NCBI GenBank assembly: GCA_030746455.1
Contig: JASLMQ010001015.1
Coordinates: 1-11,473, forward strand
Length of the DNA stretch: 11,473 bases
DNA from: Candidatus Latescibacterota bacterium
Lineage (GTDB): Bacteria > Latescibacterota > UBA2968 > GCA-2709665
Direction: 5' to 3'
Made by a program: the position numbers and the translations under genes. Of this stretch, positions 1 through 7,929 are shown piece by piece. The notes under the pieces were generated by a model that was not told the DNA's origin, searched no databases, and saw only the letters and a list, made by a program, of their open reading frames with translations. The number at the start of each line of letters is the position of its first letter. The first letter of the stretch is position 1.

Positions 1-1257
1 CGGCGCAGGCCCAAGACGGCACCGACCGAGGTCGAGGCTCCCGCAGAGGCCCCCCCTGCCGAGGAACCCCTCGACGCTCGCTACAGGATTGGCGTGATCG
101 CCCCAATGGATACGCCGTTCGGTCTGGACTTACGCGACGGCATCCTGCTGGCCAGGGAGACCAATCCCCTGTCGTCCGGAGAGCAGGTCGGCCTGGTCGT
201 CGAGGACTCGGAAGGAGACGTGATCCGGGCGGATGAAGCCGCCAGACGGCTGATCGACCAGCACAGTGTCATCGCTATCATCGGGGCCCTCACCAGTCAG
301 GTGACCAAGCCCCTGGCCATACTGGCTCGGGAAAGGCACGTGGCCCTCATCGCCCCCACGGCCTCGGAGGACGGGATCTCTTCGATCAGCCCATACGTTT
401 TCCAGATGAATGCCACGCCGGGTTCGCAGGGCCGGCGCATCGCCGACCACGCCGTGCGCCGTCTGGGGCTTCGGACCCTGGCCACGCTCGCAACCCGAGA
501 TGCCTACGGGGAGCGTATCACCAAGGAATTCACGGCCCGCGCCGAGGAACTGGGCGCGGAGGTCATCGTGCAAGAAGGCTACGAGGCCGAGACGACCGAC
601 TACCGCGGTCAGTTCGAGCGTATACGTAAGGCCGGGCTCGCCCTCAAGATCCCGGAAGCCCTCTCCGAGGAAGTCGATTCCCTGATACTCGGCGAGATGC
701 GCGTGGCCCCGCCCCCGCCGGTTCCCGTGGACCCGGACACCGTCCAGCCCGAACCGGTTGAGACCCTCGACGGCCTCTTCGTCGCCGGAGAGAAGGACGA
801 CGTGCTCCTGATCGCACCGCAGGTCGCGTTCCACCGAATCCATGCCCAGCTGCTGGGTGGTGCGGGGTGGAACGCCCCCGAAGTGGCCGAGGGCGGCGGC
901 AAGTATGTCGAGGGGGCGGTGTTCGCCGCCAAGTATTACGACCAGGTCGAGATCCCTTCGGTGCGCGACTTCGTCAACGGCTTCCGGACCCGCTTCGGCC
1001 GGGACCAGAGCATCGTATCGGCCCTCGGATACGACGCGATGCTCGCAGCCCTGTCGGCGATCGAGGCGGGCGGTACCACCAGGGAAGGCCTTCGGGATGA
1101 GCTCGAGGCAGTATCGGGCCTCCCGGGTGCAACGGGTCGTATCAGCTTCGCCAAGGGGGACCGGGAGAACGCCTGGATGTACCTCCTCAAGATCCGGCGG
1201 GGCAAGGTTGTACCCCTCGTGGACGAGGACTTCGGCGAAACGCCACTCGATCCGTAG
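1..1257 (+). CDS. Type-1 periplasmic-binding (ABC receptor / LpoA-like) protein, 5' truncated
   Basis: The frame is open from the first base, so the start and any signal or lipoprotein sequence lie outside the window; 418 residues are visible. The first 27 are a Pro/Ala/Glu-rich linker. A periplasmic-binding type-1 domain (leucine/amide receptor fold, as in branched-chain amino-acid ABC receptors and the C-terminal half of LpoA-type penicillin-binding-protein activators) begins near residue 28 with RYRIGVIAPMDTPFG. Family-typical segments follow: VIAIIGALTSQVTKPLAI, LIAPTAS, a YVFQMNATPGSQG stretch and SALGYDAMLAAL. Residues 235-254 are a proline-rich insertion inside the domain, which is unusual. 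No permease or ATPase gene follows, and the gene ends in a hairpin. Whether it is a transport receptor or a cell-wall or sensory receptor cannot be decided here. The fold assignment is strong; the role is inferred. Confidence 0.85.
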   Translation, partial: RRRPKTAPTEVEAPAEAPPAEEPLDARYRIGVIAPMDTPFGLDLRDGILLARETNPLSSGEQVGLVVEDSEGDVIRADEAARRLIDQHSVIAIIGALTSQVTKPLAILARERHVALIAPTASEDGISSISPYVFQMNATPGSQGRRIADHAVRRLGLRTLATLATRDAYGERITKEFTARAEELGAEVIVQEGYEAETTDYRGQFERIRKAGLALKIPEALSEEVDSLILGEMRVAPPPPVPVDPDTVQPEPVETLDGLFVAGEKDDVLLIAPQVAFHRIHAQLLGGAGWNAPEVAEGGGKYVEGAVFAAKYYDQVEIPSVRDFVNGFRTRFGRDQSIVSALGYDAMLAALSAIEAGGTTREGLRDELEAVSGLPGATGRISFAKGDRENAWMYLLKIRRGKVVPLVDEDFGETPLDP

Positions 1258-1262
1258 CGGCT

Positions 1263-1272
1263 CGAGCGCTCG
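1263..1272. repeat. 10-bp perfect palindrome CGAGCGCTCG
   Basis: A perfect palindrome just after the stop of the receptor gene, about 130 bp upstream of the sigma-54 -24 element. That is a distance at which enhancer-binding activators commonly bind. Ten-base GC-rich palindromes also arise by chance, so an operator or enhancer role is only a possibility. Confidence 0.25.
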
Positions 1273-1287
1273 GGCTGCAGCAAGCGT

Positions 1288-1314
1288 GGGAGAGGGTCCA
1301 ACGGGCCCTCTCCC
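1288..1314 (+). terminator. Hairpin terminator of the receptor gene
   Basis: GGGAGAGGG pairs perfectly with CCCTCTCCC. TCC/GGG adds three inner pairs (one G-U), giving a 12-bp stem with an AAC loop. It starts 31 nt after the stop codon. The downstream tract (GTTCGTTTG) is only moderately T-rich, so termination may be imperfect. Confidence 0.65.
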
Positions 1315-1388
1315 GTTCGTTTGTACTCCGCTATCCGCTCGACCTTCCCTGGCGCCGCACCTGATCTGGACACCCCCCATCCACACCG

Positions 1389-1398
1389 GTCGATCGAC
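1389..1398. promoter_or_regulatory. Palindrome GTCGATCGAC abutting the -24 element
   Basis: A perfect 10-bp palindrome ending 2 nt before the -24 box of the putative sigma-54 promoter. Its position would suit an operator, but the evidence is symmetry and location only. Confidence 0.25.
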
Positions 1399-1399
1399 T

Positions 1400-1417
1400 C
1401 TGGCACTCCGCTTGCAT
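1400..1417 (+). promoter_or_regulatory. Putative sigma-54 (RpoN) -24/-12 promoter
   Basis: The sequence reads C-TGGCAC-TCCGC-TTGCA-T, matching the sigma-54 core TGGCAC-N5-TTGCA in every core base, with the GG and GC dinucleotides exactly 12 nt apart. It sits in the 260-nt non-coding gap between a terminated gene and the HhH/barrel gene, in the right orientation, about 100 nt upstream of the preferred start. No competing sigma-70 signal of similar quality was found in this gap. If real, transcription would begin near 1427 and require a bacterial enhancer-binding activator. Confidence 0.6.
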
Positions 1418-1504
1418 TCCCAATCGGGCCAGACCGACACCTGACATCACCCGATCAGAGCCAAGTCGCTGGCCTGCCGTTGGTTCTGGGCCCGGCTGCG
1501 AGAT

Positions 1505-1510
1505 GGGAGG
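1505..1510 (+). promoter_or_regulatory. Shine-Dalgarno GGGAGG that selects the GTG start at 1518
   Basis: GGGAGG ends 7 nt before GTG 1518, an ideal spacing. The in-frame ATG at 1503 overlaps this motif and has no Shine-Dalgarno of its own, so the GTG is the better start. Confidence 0.7.
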
Positions 1511-1517
1511 CAACCAC

Positions 1518-3353
1518 GTGATTGGCGAATCCGTTCAGTTGGCCCCGCTGGTGCGAAACGTCCTTTTCACTTCGGTGTTCCTTCTGACCCTCATCGGGAG
1601 CGTGCCGATGTTGGCCCGGGCCGAGGTCCCGCTCGGTATCGTAGAGGAAGAAGACCTCCACGCCGTTTCAGCCGAGTTGGAAGGGGTCCGAATGGATCTG
1701 AACCGTGCGACGGCCGAAGAGCTGCAGACACTCCCCTGGATCTCGATGGAGGCAGCGCGCCGCATCACAACCTACCGGGCGCGGCGAGGACCCATCCGCC
1801 GGATCGATGAGCTGGCGCGGGTCCACGGGATCACCTGGGAGACGGTGGAGACCCTCCGGCCCTATCTATTCGTTTCCGTCGCACAGCGGACCACCGCGCG
1901 CAGCTCCTGGAGGCTGACCCGACCCTCGGATGGACAGGATGCCTGGTCGGGTCTCCGCGTGCATCAACGCGCGGACCTGGAGGTCGCAGGCCTGTTGCGG
2001 GGCCACCTCCTCGTCGAGCGGGACCCAGGCGAGACCGGTATGACGGACTTCTGGAGCGGGCATCTGCTCACCACCGCTGCACCGGGGTTCGAGCGCATCC
2101 TCGTGGGCGACTTCCGGCCCGGGATCGGCCAGGGGCTCCTGCTGAGCCGCCGGACACGAACGCCCAGGGGATTTGCCTGGGCGAGGCCAGGATCGGCCGG
2201 CCGCATCGGCTACCGATCCTCCACCGAGAACGGCTCGCTGCGCGGTCTCTACGCCGAAGCCCGCACCGGTTCCCTGATATGGACCGTTATCTATTCCAGG
2301 ACCGCGTGGGACGCCGTGGCGGACAGCACGGGATCGGCCCGGCTGCGCCAGGGGGGCGAGCATGTCAGCCAGGCACAGCGCAAGCGAAAGAACGCCCTGA
2401 AGGAGCGGGTCGCGGGTGTCCGCGTCGCGGGCCGGGTGGCCTCGGCCAGGCTGGGACTGCTGATCATGCGCACGGCTTTTGGGATGCCCCTTGCCGGACC
2501 GGCCGGCCCCCGCTCCGCGCTTGGCCAGATCGGCGTCGACGGGTCCCTGCGATTGCGCATGATCACCCTATTCGGCGAGCTCGCCGGCGGCCTCGGCCAC
2601 GCGTGGCTAGCTGGAGCCGCTGCGCGAATCGGCACGTTCCACCTTCGCCTCCTCGGTCGGCACTACAGCCCGACGTTCCTGGCTCTGCGAGGCGCCCCCT
2701 TTTCGGCCTACAGCGGACCACCTGAAAACGAGTGGGGTCGGTTCCTGGGTGTGGTCTGGCGGCCCTGGAGCACCACTCGGGTCCAGGCGGAAGTCGACAG
2801 CCACGGTCGGATCGTTCCCAAACCCCCAATGTCCGAGTCCGCGACCGGCAGCCGGTCGACCGCATCCCTTACCCAGCGCGCGGGTCCCTTCACGCTGCAG
2901 CTCTCATTGTCTTCCCGTGAGAAGACCGTTGTTCGATCCGGCGTGACGGGGGTACAGTGGCGGCGGTCCATCCGGGCTGCCGCGTCGACCCGCGGTTCTA
3001 CGAGGCTTCGCTGCTGGTACGCCCTGGTCCGCGGCGGATCGCCCGCCGGGTCGGGTACGGGACGCGCAGCCGGGCTGGCCCTCCAGGTGCGGACTTCCTC
3101 GGGCCTCGGCCTCTCGGTGTCGGGTGCCCTCTTCCAGGTTGACACCTACGATGCGCGTCTCTACACTTCGGAACCCGATGTCTGGGGCGGCAGTCGACTG
3201 GTGGTGCTTTCGGGCCGGGGACACGTCGCCGGCGTACGGATCGGATGGCACACACGATGGTGCCGGGCCGTGGTGCGATACTCGATCAAACGACGAGAGA
3301 CGGGAACGGCCTCCTCCTGGGCCCTCCAGATCGAATGGCACCCGATGGGCTGA
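1518..3353 (+). CDS. Exported helix-hairpin-helix protein with outer-membrane beta-barrel-like C-terminal region
   Basis: From the GTG the product is 611 residues. Residues 1-35 form a signal peptide: basic R13, a hydrophobic run VLFTSVFLLTLIGSV, and an A-R-A cleavage motif before E36. Residues about 59-119 are a ComEA-type tandem helix-hairpin-helix module (MDLNRATAEELQTLPWIS, then a second hairpin ending LRPYLFV). The rest alternates in a beta-barrel-like way, with many R/G/S-rich strands. It includes the GDFRPGIGQGLLL segment, similar to one seen in uncharacterised HhH/barrel proteins of Bacteroidota and candidate phyla. HhH modules normally bind DNA without sequence specificity, so their presence on an exported protein is notable: DNA binding at the envelope is possible but unproven, and the module may be purely structural. 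The upstream gap carries a sigma-54-like promoter. An alternative start is ATG 1503. Architecture is well supported; function is unknown. Confidence 0.85.
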   Translation: MIGESVQLAPLVRNVLFTSVFLLTLIGSVPMLARAEVPLGIVEEEDLHAVSAELEGVRMDLNRATAEELQTLPWISMEAARRITTYRARRGPIRRIDELARVHGITWETVETLRPYLFVSVAQRTTARSSWRLTRPSDGQDAWSGLRVHQRADLEVAGLLRGHLLVERDPGETGMTDFWSGHLLTTAAPGFERILVGDFRPGIGQGLLLSRRTRTPRGFAWARPGSAGRIGYRSSTENGSLRGLYAEARTGSLIWTVIYSRTAWDAVADSTGSARLRQGGEHVSQAQRKRKNALKERVAGVRVAGRVASARLGLLIMRTAFGMPLAGPAGPRSALGQIGVDGSLRLRMITLFGELAGGLGHAWLAGAAARIGTFHLRLLGRHYSPTFLALRGAPFSAYSGPPENEWGRFLGVVWRPWSTTRVQAEVDSHGRIVPKPPMSESATGSRSTASLTQRAGPFTLQLSLSSREKTVVRSGVTGVQWRRSIRAAASTRGSTRLRCWYALVRGGSPAGSGTGRAAGLALQVRTSSGLGLSVSGALFQVDTYDARLYTSEPDVWGGSRLVVLSGRGHVAGVRIGWHTRWCRAVVRYSIKRRETGTASSWALQIEWHPMG

Positions 3354-3379
3354 TCCGCCATCGGTCCATCAGATCGACC

Positions 3380-3408
3380 TTGACGCCCGATTGCCTTCTG
3401 TCTACATT
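3380..3408 (+). promoter_or_regulatory. Sigma-70-like promoter of the mre11-rad50 operon
   Basis: TTGACG (3380-3385) and TACATT (3403-3408) are separated by exactly 17 nt; they match the -35 and -10 consensus at 5/6 and 4/6 positions. The promoter lies in the 146-nt gap before the nuclease gene and predicts a leader of about 85 nt, which contains an 8-base C run (3423-3430). Confidence 0.6.
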
Positions 3409-3499
3409 CCTACGCGGTCTCACCCCCCCCAAGAACCCACGTCGTTCCCTCCCCTCTCGGCTGCACCGGCGGGTCCCCCTCCCGGCGGCAGACCTCGCC

Positions 3500-4747
3500 A
3501 TGCCAATCAAGTTTCTCCACCTCTCCGACACCCACATCGGGATCGAGAACTACGGAAGACTCGATCCGGCGACTGGGCTGCACACGCGGCTTCAGGATTT
3601 CGTGAGGAGCCTCAGGTTCGCGCTCGAGCTCGCCGTCGAGGAAGCCGTCGATCTGGTCGTCTTCTGTGGAGACGCCTACCGCTCCTGCGATCCCACGCCG
3701 ACCCACCAGAGGGAGTTCGCTGCCCTGGTCCGGACCCTCAGCGACGCGGGCATCCCCTTCGTGGCCGTCACCGGGAACCACGACAGCCCGGTCGCCTTCG
3801 GCCGGGCATCCTCGATCGACATCTTCGGCACGCTCCGCACCGACGGAGTCCACATCGCCTCCGAGCCCGACCTGATCACGGTCGCTACCCGGTCGGGCCC
3901 CGTGCAGGTCGGGTGTCTGCCCTGGCTCCAGGCTAGCCGCCTGCTGTCCAAGGCGCCCTACCGGGGGATGGGGCAGGAGCAGACCCTCCGGGCACTCCAG
4001 GACCTCGGTGCAGAAATGATCCAATCGCTTGCCGCCCGGGTGGATCCGGCCTATCCTGCCATCCTTGCTGCTCATGTAGCAGCAGCCGAGGCGAGCTTCT
4101 CGGGCTCGGAGCAGACCGCCGTTATCGGACGCGACCCCGTCTTCCTCACCAGCACTCTCGCGGATGCCGCGTTCGATTATGTGGCCCTGGGTCACATTCA
4201 CAAGTTCCAGGACCTCAACCCCGGGGGACGTCCGCCGGTCGTGTACTCCGGAAGCGTCGAGCGGGTGGACTTCGGCGAGGAGAACGAGGCCAAGGGGGTC
4301 TGCCTGGTCACGATTCACGAAGGAACCGAGGCCAGTCGTGAGGTGGAGTACCGATTCGTACCCACTCCCGCCCGGCCCTTCAAAACCCTCGAGGTCTCCG
4401 TGGCTCCGGACAGCAGCCCGACAGAGGCCATCCTGGAAGAGATCCGGAGGCACGACCTGAACCAGGCGGTCGTCCGCATCGTCTACGAGAACCTGGAGCC
4501 GCAGACGGAGGACGTGGATCTCAAAGCCATCAGAGATGCGCTGGAGGGGGCGTTCCTCATCGCGCGGATCGCCCCGAGGCCCACCCGCCAGGATCACGTC
4601 CGAAGGGCGGACATCTCCGAGGGCTCGGGCCTGAAGGACGCGGTCCACGCCTACGTCCAGAACCGGCCGGATCTTGAGGCCCTGGAGTCCGAGCTGCAGG
4701 ACGCGGCGGCCCGGCTGGAGCGGGAGCTCCAGGAGGGAGGTGCGTGA
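3500..4747 (+). CDS. sbcD: Mre11/SbcD-family DNA double-strand-break nuclease
   Basis: A 415-residue manganese-dependent exonuclease/endonuclease subunit of the Mre11-Rad50 (SbcCD) complex, which processes DNA ends and hairpins in the cytoplasm. All calcineurin-like phosphoesterase motifs are visible: D10/H12 (LSDTHIG), G57-D58 (VFCGDAY), G92-N93-H94-D95, H192 (LAAHVA) and G231-H232-I233-H234. YSGSVERVDFGEENEAKG follows as in the family, then a capping region. The charged helical C-terminus (about 380-415) is where family members dock on the Rad50 coiled coil. The ATG at 3500 is chosen because the family begins MPIKFLHLSDTHIG. The frame is open upstream, but the extra residues do not resemble the family. 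No clear Shine-Dalgarno precedes it. Its stop overlaps the Rad50 start by one base, so the two are co-translated. Confidence 0.95.
   Translation: MPIKFLHLSDTHIGIENYGRLDPATGLHTRLQDFVRSLRFALELAVEEAVDLVVFCGDAYRSCDPTPTHQREFAALVRTLSDAGIPFVAVTGNHDSPVAFGRASSIDIFGTLRTDGVHIASEPDLITVATRSGPVQVGCLPWLQASRLLSKAPYRGMGQEQTLRALQDLGAEMIQSLAARVDPAYPAILAAHVAAAEASFSGSEQTAVIGRDPVFLTSTLADAAFDYVALGHIHKFQDLNPGGRPPVVYSGSVERVDFGEENEAKGVCLVTIHEGTEASREVEYRFVPTPARPFKTLEVSVAPDSSPTEAILEEIRRHDLNQAVVRIVYENLEPQTEDVDLKAIRDALEGAFLIARIAPRPTRQDHVRRADISEGSGLKDAVHAYVQNRPDLEALESELQDAAARLERELQEGGA
4731..4741 (+). promoter_or_regulatory. Extended Shine-Dalgarno of rad50/sbcC
   Basis: AGGAGGGAGGT contains GGAGGT (4736-4741), 5 nt before ATG 4747 and 2 nt before the in-frame GTG 4744. 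It also contains AGGAGG (4731-4736), 7 nt before that GTG. The first pairing favours ATG 4747, but both starts are possible and differ by one residue. Confidence 0.65.
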
Positions 4748-7700
4748 TGGTGCCCGTGTCCCTGACCTTGCGCAACTTCCTGAGCTATGGCGAAGACGTG
4801 CCGGCCCTGGACTTCCGCGCCTTCCGTGTGGCGTGCATCTCGGGCGCCAACGGCCACGGCAAGTCCGCTCTTCTCGACGCGATCACCTGGGCATTGTGGG
4901 GTGAGGCCCGGAAGCCCGGTGCCGACCGCAGGCCTGAGCAGGGGCTTCTCCGAATCGGGGCGAGCGAGATGCAGGTCGATGTCGAGTTCGATCTTGGGTC
5001 GACCCGCTATCGAGTCGCCCGCAACCACCGGCGAACCGGCAGGGGGAGCATCACCCGTCTGGAGCTCCAGGTGTTCGATCCCGATGCGGGAACCTACCGG
5101 ACCCTCTCGGAAGGGGGGTCGCTGCGGAAGACGCAGGAGCGGCTCAGCGACCTCCTCAGCATGACCTACGACACCTTCATCAACTCGGCCTTCATCCTCC
5201 AGGGCCGTGCCGACGAGTTCACCCGCCGGAACGCAAGGGAACGCAAGGCCATCCTGGGAGAGATCCTGGGGTTGTCGCGATACGACGCGCTTGCGGATCT
5301 GGCAAAGGCGCACGCCGGCTCCGCGGAGCTTGAGGCCGCCAAGCTCCGAGACCAGGTAGAAGCGGGGCGCAGTGCCGCGTCGCGGAAGCGCGATCTGCGT
5401 GGTGACATCGATGCCCTCTCCTCGCAGATCGCCGAGCTCGACGAAGAGCTCGAGGATCTCGAGAGCCGGCTGGAGGTCCTTCGACAGAATCAGGCCAGGC
5501 TCGACCTCCACCGCAAGGAGATGGCCGACCTCGCGCAGGAGTGTTCCCGCTTGGAGGCCGAACGTGCCGAGGCCGTCTCCGAGATCGACGGCCTCAAGGC
5601 CGAGCTGACTGACAGGAGGCGGCTCATCGACCGCAAGGGCGAGATCCTCGAGGCCTTCGAGCGATATCAGGCGCTCCAATCCGAGGAAGACGCACTCCAA
5701 TCGACGATGCGAAGGCGGCACGAGCTGGAGGGCCGGTGCTCGGACCTGGAGAGGGAGATCGAGAAGAAACGGCACGAGGTCCAGACCCGCCTGGAGGTCC
5801 GCGAGGTCCAAATCGCCCAGGCCCAGCGCGAGATCCACGAGACGGATCGGATCCTCGAGGATCGCGAATCGGTTTGGTCCGGCTTGAGCAGGCTGCAGGA
5901 AGTGCGGGAGCAGGATCGGGCATTGGAGCAGGACCGCGAGCGGCGGGAGCTGCTCGAGCAGAAGGTCCGGGAGTGCGAGCAGTACTTCGGCACGGTACGC
6001 GCAGACCGCCAGCTGGCCATGGGCACCCACTTGGAGGAGGTCCGACGTCTCGAGGAGATCGCCTCGGAGCAGGAGTCTCTCAAGGGATCCCTGCGAGACG
6101 TGCGGCTTCGGCTGGATGGCGTGAGGCAGCTGGAGGGCGACCGCGACCGGATCCGCGAGCAGGGCGCGAGCCTGGCGGCTCGGATCGCCAGTGCAGAAGA
6201 GCGCATGGCCTCGCTGACCGCCGAGGACGAAGCCCTTGTGAGGCAGAGGGACGGGCTCGAAAGACTGGACGAGCCCCTGTGCCCGTTGTGCGGGTCCATG
6301 CTCGACCAGGAACACCGCGCGGAGGTCGGATCCCGGCTGGCGGCGCAGTCCGACGATCTGCACGCCCGTCTGGCCTCCCTGAAGGCGGAAACACGGGCGT
6401 GGACGTCCGAGCGCGAGACGTGTCGTCGACGCTACCAGGAGGTGAGGAACTGGCTTGCCGGTCTCGACGAGCTGTCCCAGGAGGTCGCCCGCGCCGAGGC
6501 CGCGGAAGAGGGGGCCGAGCGGGCGGCGCAACGCCTGGTGGGGTTGCGTGACCAGACCGCCAAGCTGGGGGCCGCGCTCCGTGAGCTGGAGACCGCACCC
6601 GAGGGCCTTGCCCTAACCGCGGCCCGGGAGGCTGCAGCCGAGGTGGCCTACGACAGGGAGGCGCACGGGGCGCTGAGACGCGAGATCCATGGCCTCGCCG
6701 AGATGGAAAGACGGTGGGACCAGATCCTGGCTGCTGAGAAGCGGCGCGAGCAGGCCGCCAAGGCCCTGCCCGATATCCTGGAAAAGCGCGACCTGGCACG
6801 CGCCTGGCTCGAAGAGGGACGATACGCCCCCGAGGCCCAGGCCGAACGGGACCAGGTCCGCGCCGAAATCAACGCCCTGGGCTACAGCCCGGAGCATCAC
6901 GAACGGGTCCGCGAGACCCTCACGTCACTCCGATATGTCCCCCAGGAGAAGACCCGTCTGGGTGCCCTGGAACAGGAGACGGCCGGCCTGGAAGCCCGAC
7001 TCTCCACGGCCCGTGGTAGGGAGAAGGCCCTCCGCGACCGGTTGGCGGCGGCCGGGGTGCGGGCTTCCGAACTCGAGCCGGTCCTGAAGTCCGAGGATGC
7101 ATCCCGTACGGAGGCCTCTGAGATCCAGGCCCGTCTGCGCGTAAGACGGGACACTCGAGACGAACGGCTCAAGCGGGTCGCGGCCCGCCAGGCAGAGTAC
7201 GAGAGATGCGAGACCCTCGCCGACGCGCTGGAGGCCACCCGGCTGCGCTTGAAGCAGGTCGAGAAGGAGGTCCGCGTCTACAGAGAGCTCGTAACCGCCT
7301 TCGGGAAGGACGGGATTCCGTCGCTCATCATCGAGCAGTCCATACCCGAGATGGAGGAAGGGGCGAACCGACTTCTCTCCCGTCTCACAGACAACCGGAC
7401 CCATGTGTCGCTCGAGTCCCTCCGAGACCTCAAGAAGGGGGGGACGCGGGAAACACTCGACATCAGGATCAGCGACGAGCTGGGTGAACGAAGCTACGAG
7501 CTCTACTCCGGGGGCGAGGCCTTCAGGATCGACTTCGCCCTTCGCATTGCCCTGTCCCAGCTCCTCGCACGAAGGTCGGGCACGCGGCTGTGCACGCTGG
7601 TGGTCGACGAGGGATTCGGAACGCAAGACACCGAGGGGCTGGACCACATGGTGGAGGCCATTCAGGCCGTCAGCGAAGACTTCGATAAGATCCTCGTCAT

Positions 7701-7794
7701 CACCCACGTCGAATCGCTCAAGCAGGCCTTTCCCGTCCGGATCGAGGTGACCAAGCACCCGGACACGGGATCCCGCTTCGAGGTGCTCTCCTGA
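4747..7794 (+). CDS. sbcC: Rad50/SbcC-family SMC-like ATPase with zinc hook
   Basis: The 1015-residue ATPase partner of the Mre11 nuclease, forming the DNA-tethering and end-processing complex. The N-terminal lobe has Walker A GANGHGKS (33-40) and the Q-loop Gln152 in FILQGRADEFT. Two long antiparallel coiled coils (about 170-505 and 520-850) flank the zinc hook C512-P-L-C515. The C-terminal lobe has the ABC signature YSGGEAFR (S921-G922-G923-E924), Walker B LVVDE (D954, E955), the D-loop GFGTQD and the switch His987 (VITHVE). Length and layout are normal for bacterial and archaeal Rad50/SbcC, and nothing is broken. ATG 4747 overlaps the nuclease stop (TGATG), and an equally in-frame GTG lies at 4744. 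The DEGFGTQD and ILQGRADEFT wording is typical of non-proteobacterial homologues. Regulation is presumably shared with the upstream nuclease. Confidence 0.96.
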   Translation: MVPVSLTLRNFLSYGEDVPALDFRAFRVACISGANGHGKSALLDAITWALWGEARKPGADRRPEQGLLRIGASEMQVDVEFDLGSTRYRVARNHRRTGRGSITRLELQVFDPDAGTYRTLSEGGSLRKTQERLSDLLSMTYDTFINSAFILQGRADEFTRRNARERKAILGEILGLSRYDALADLAKAHAGSAELEAAKLRDQVEAGRSAASRKRDLRGDIDALSSQIAELDEELEDLESRLEVLRQNQARLDLHRKEMADLAQECSRLEAERAEAVSEIDGLKAELTDRRRLIDRKGEILEAFERYQALQSEEDALQSTMRRRHELEGRCSDLEREIEKKRHEVQTRLEVREVQIAQAQREIHETDRILEDRESVWSGLSRLQEVREQDRALEQDRERRELLEQKVRECEQYFGTVRADRQLAMGTHLEEVRRLEEIASEQESLKGSLRDVRLRLDGVRQLEGDRDRIREQGASLAARIASAEERMASLTAEDEALVRQRDGLERLDEPLCPLCGSMLDQEHRAEVGSRLAAQSDDLHARLASLKAETRAWTSERETCRRRYQEVRNWLAGLDELSQEVARAEAAEEGAERAAQRLVGLRDQTAKLGAALRELETAPEGLALTAAREAAAEVAYDREAHGALRREIHGLAEMERRWDQILAAEKRREQAAKALPDILEKRDLARAWLEEGRYAPEAQAERDQVRAEINALGYSPEHHERVRETLTSLRYVPQEKTRLGALEQETAGLEARLSTARGREKALRDRLAAAGVRASELEPVLKSEDASRTEASEIQARLRVRRDTRDERLKRVAARQAEYERCETLADALEATRLRLKQVEKEVRVYRELVTAFGKDGIPSLIIEQSIPEMEEGANRLLSRLTDNRTHVSLESLRDLKKGGTRETLDIRISDELGERSYELYSGGEAFRIDFALRIALSQLLARRSGTRLCTLVVDEGFGTQDTEGLDHMVEAIQAVSEDFDKILVITHVESLKQAFPVRIEVTKHPDTGSRFEVLS

Positions 7795-7804
7795 GAGCTC
7801 ATGT

Positions 7805-7833
7805 TTGGTTTTCCCCCCTCCTTGGGCTATCTT
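7805..7833 (+). promoter_or_regulatory. Tentative sigma-70-like promoter of the DUF4837-like lipoprotein
   Basis: TTGGTT (7805-7810) and TATCTT (7828-7833) are 17 nt apart, starting 10 nt after the Rad50 stop. Matches are modest (3/6 and 4/6). Spacing, position and similarity to the promoter at 9019 support it. Confidence 0.4.
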
Positions 7834-7855
7834 AGAAGGACGAACCACCGTGGCA

Positions 7856-7892
7856 ACGGGGCTCGAGCGGCTTCGAGTCCTGCAACCCCCGT
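7856..7892 (+). promoter_or_regulatory. Leader hairpin upstream of the lipoprotein gene
   Basis: ACGGGG (7856-7861) pairs with CCCCGT (7887-7892), and CTCGA (7862-7866) pairs with TCGAG (7873-7877). This gives a two-part stem with a 6-nt loop and a 9-nt one-sided bulge. An alternative fold extends the inner stem to GGGCTCGA/TCGAGTCC. It lies in the predicted 5' leader; I recognise no riboswitch class. Confidence 0.35.
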
Positions 7893-7929
7893 CCTTCACA
7901 AGCCCGGCTCGCGGGCGCGGACCCGTCGC

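Noticed and set aside
130..1440. Minus-strand open frame opposite the receptor gene
   Set aside because: The plus-strand frame has clear periplasmic-binding motifs; this is its codon-position shadow.
3344..3362. GATGG/CCATC inverted repeat after the HhH gene
   Set aside because: Only 5 bp with a 9-nt loop, overlapping the stop codon, with no T tract; too weak to call a terminator.
3245..3499. Upstream extension of the Mre11 frame
   Set aside because: It would overlap the HhH gene and the promoter. The extra residues are unlike the family, which starts at MPIKFLHLSDTHIG.
4651..6531. Long open frame on the minus strand opposite rad50
   Set aside because: It is antisense to a gene with all Rad50 motifs. 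Its leucine/glycine/valine-rich composition is what the complement of high-GC coiled-coil codons produces, and it has no recognisable domain.
6794..6808. Second TGGCAC-N5 sigma-54-like motif
   Set aside because: The -12 part reads TGGC instead of TTGC, and it is deep inside the rad50 coding region.
7784..7797. GCTCTC-CT-GAGAGC inverted repeat at the end of rad50 as a terminator
   Set aside because: The loop is only 2 nt (4 nt if one pair opens), the stem is short and overlaps the stop codon, and the T tract is too far away.
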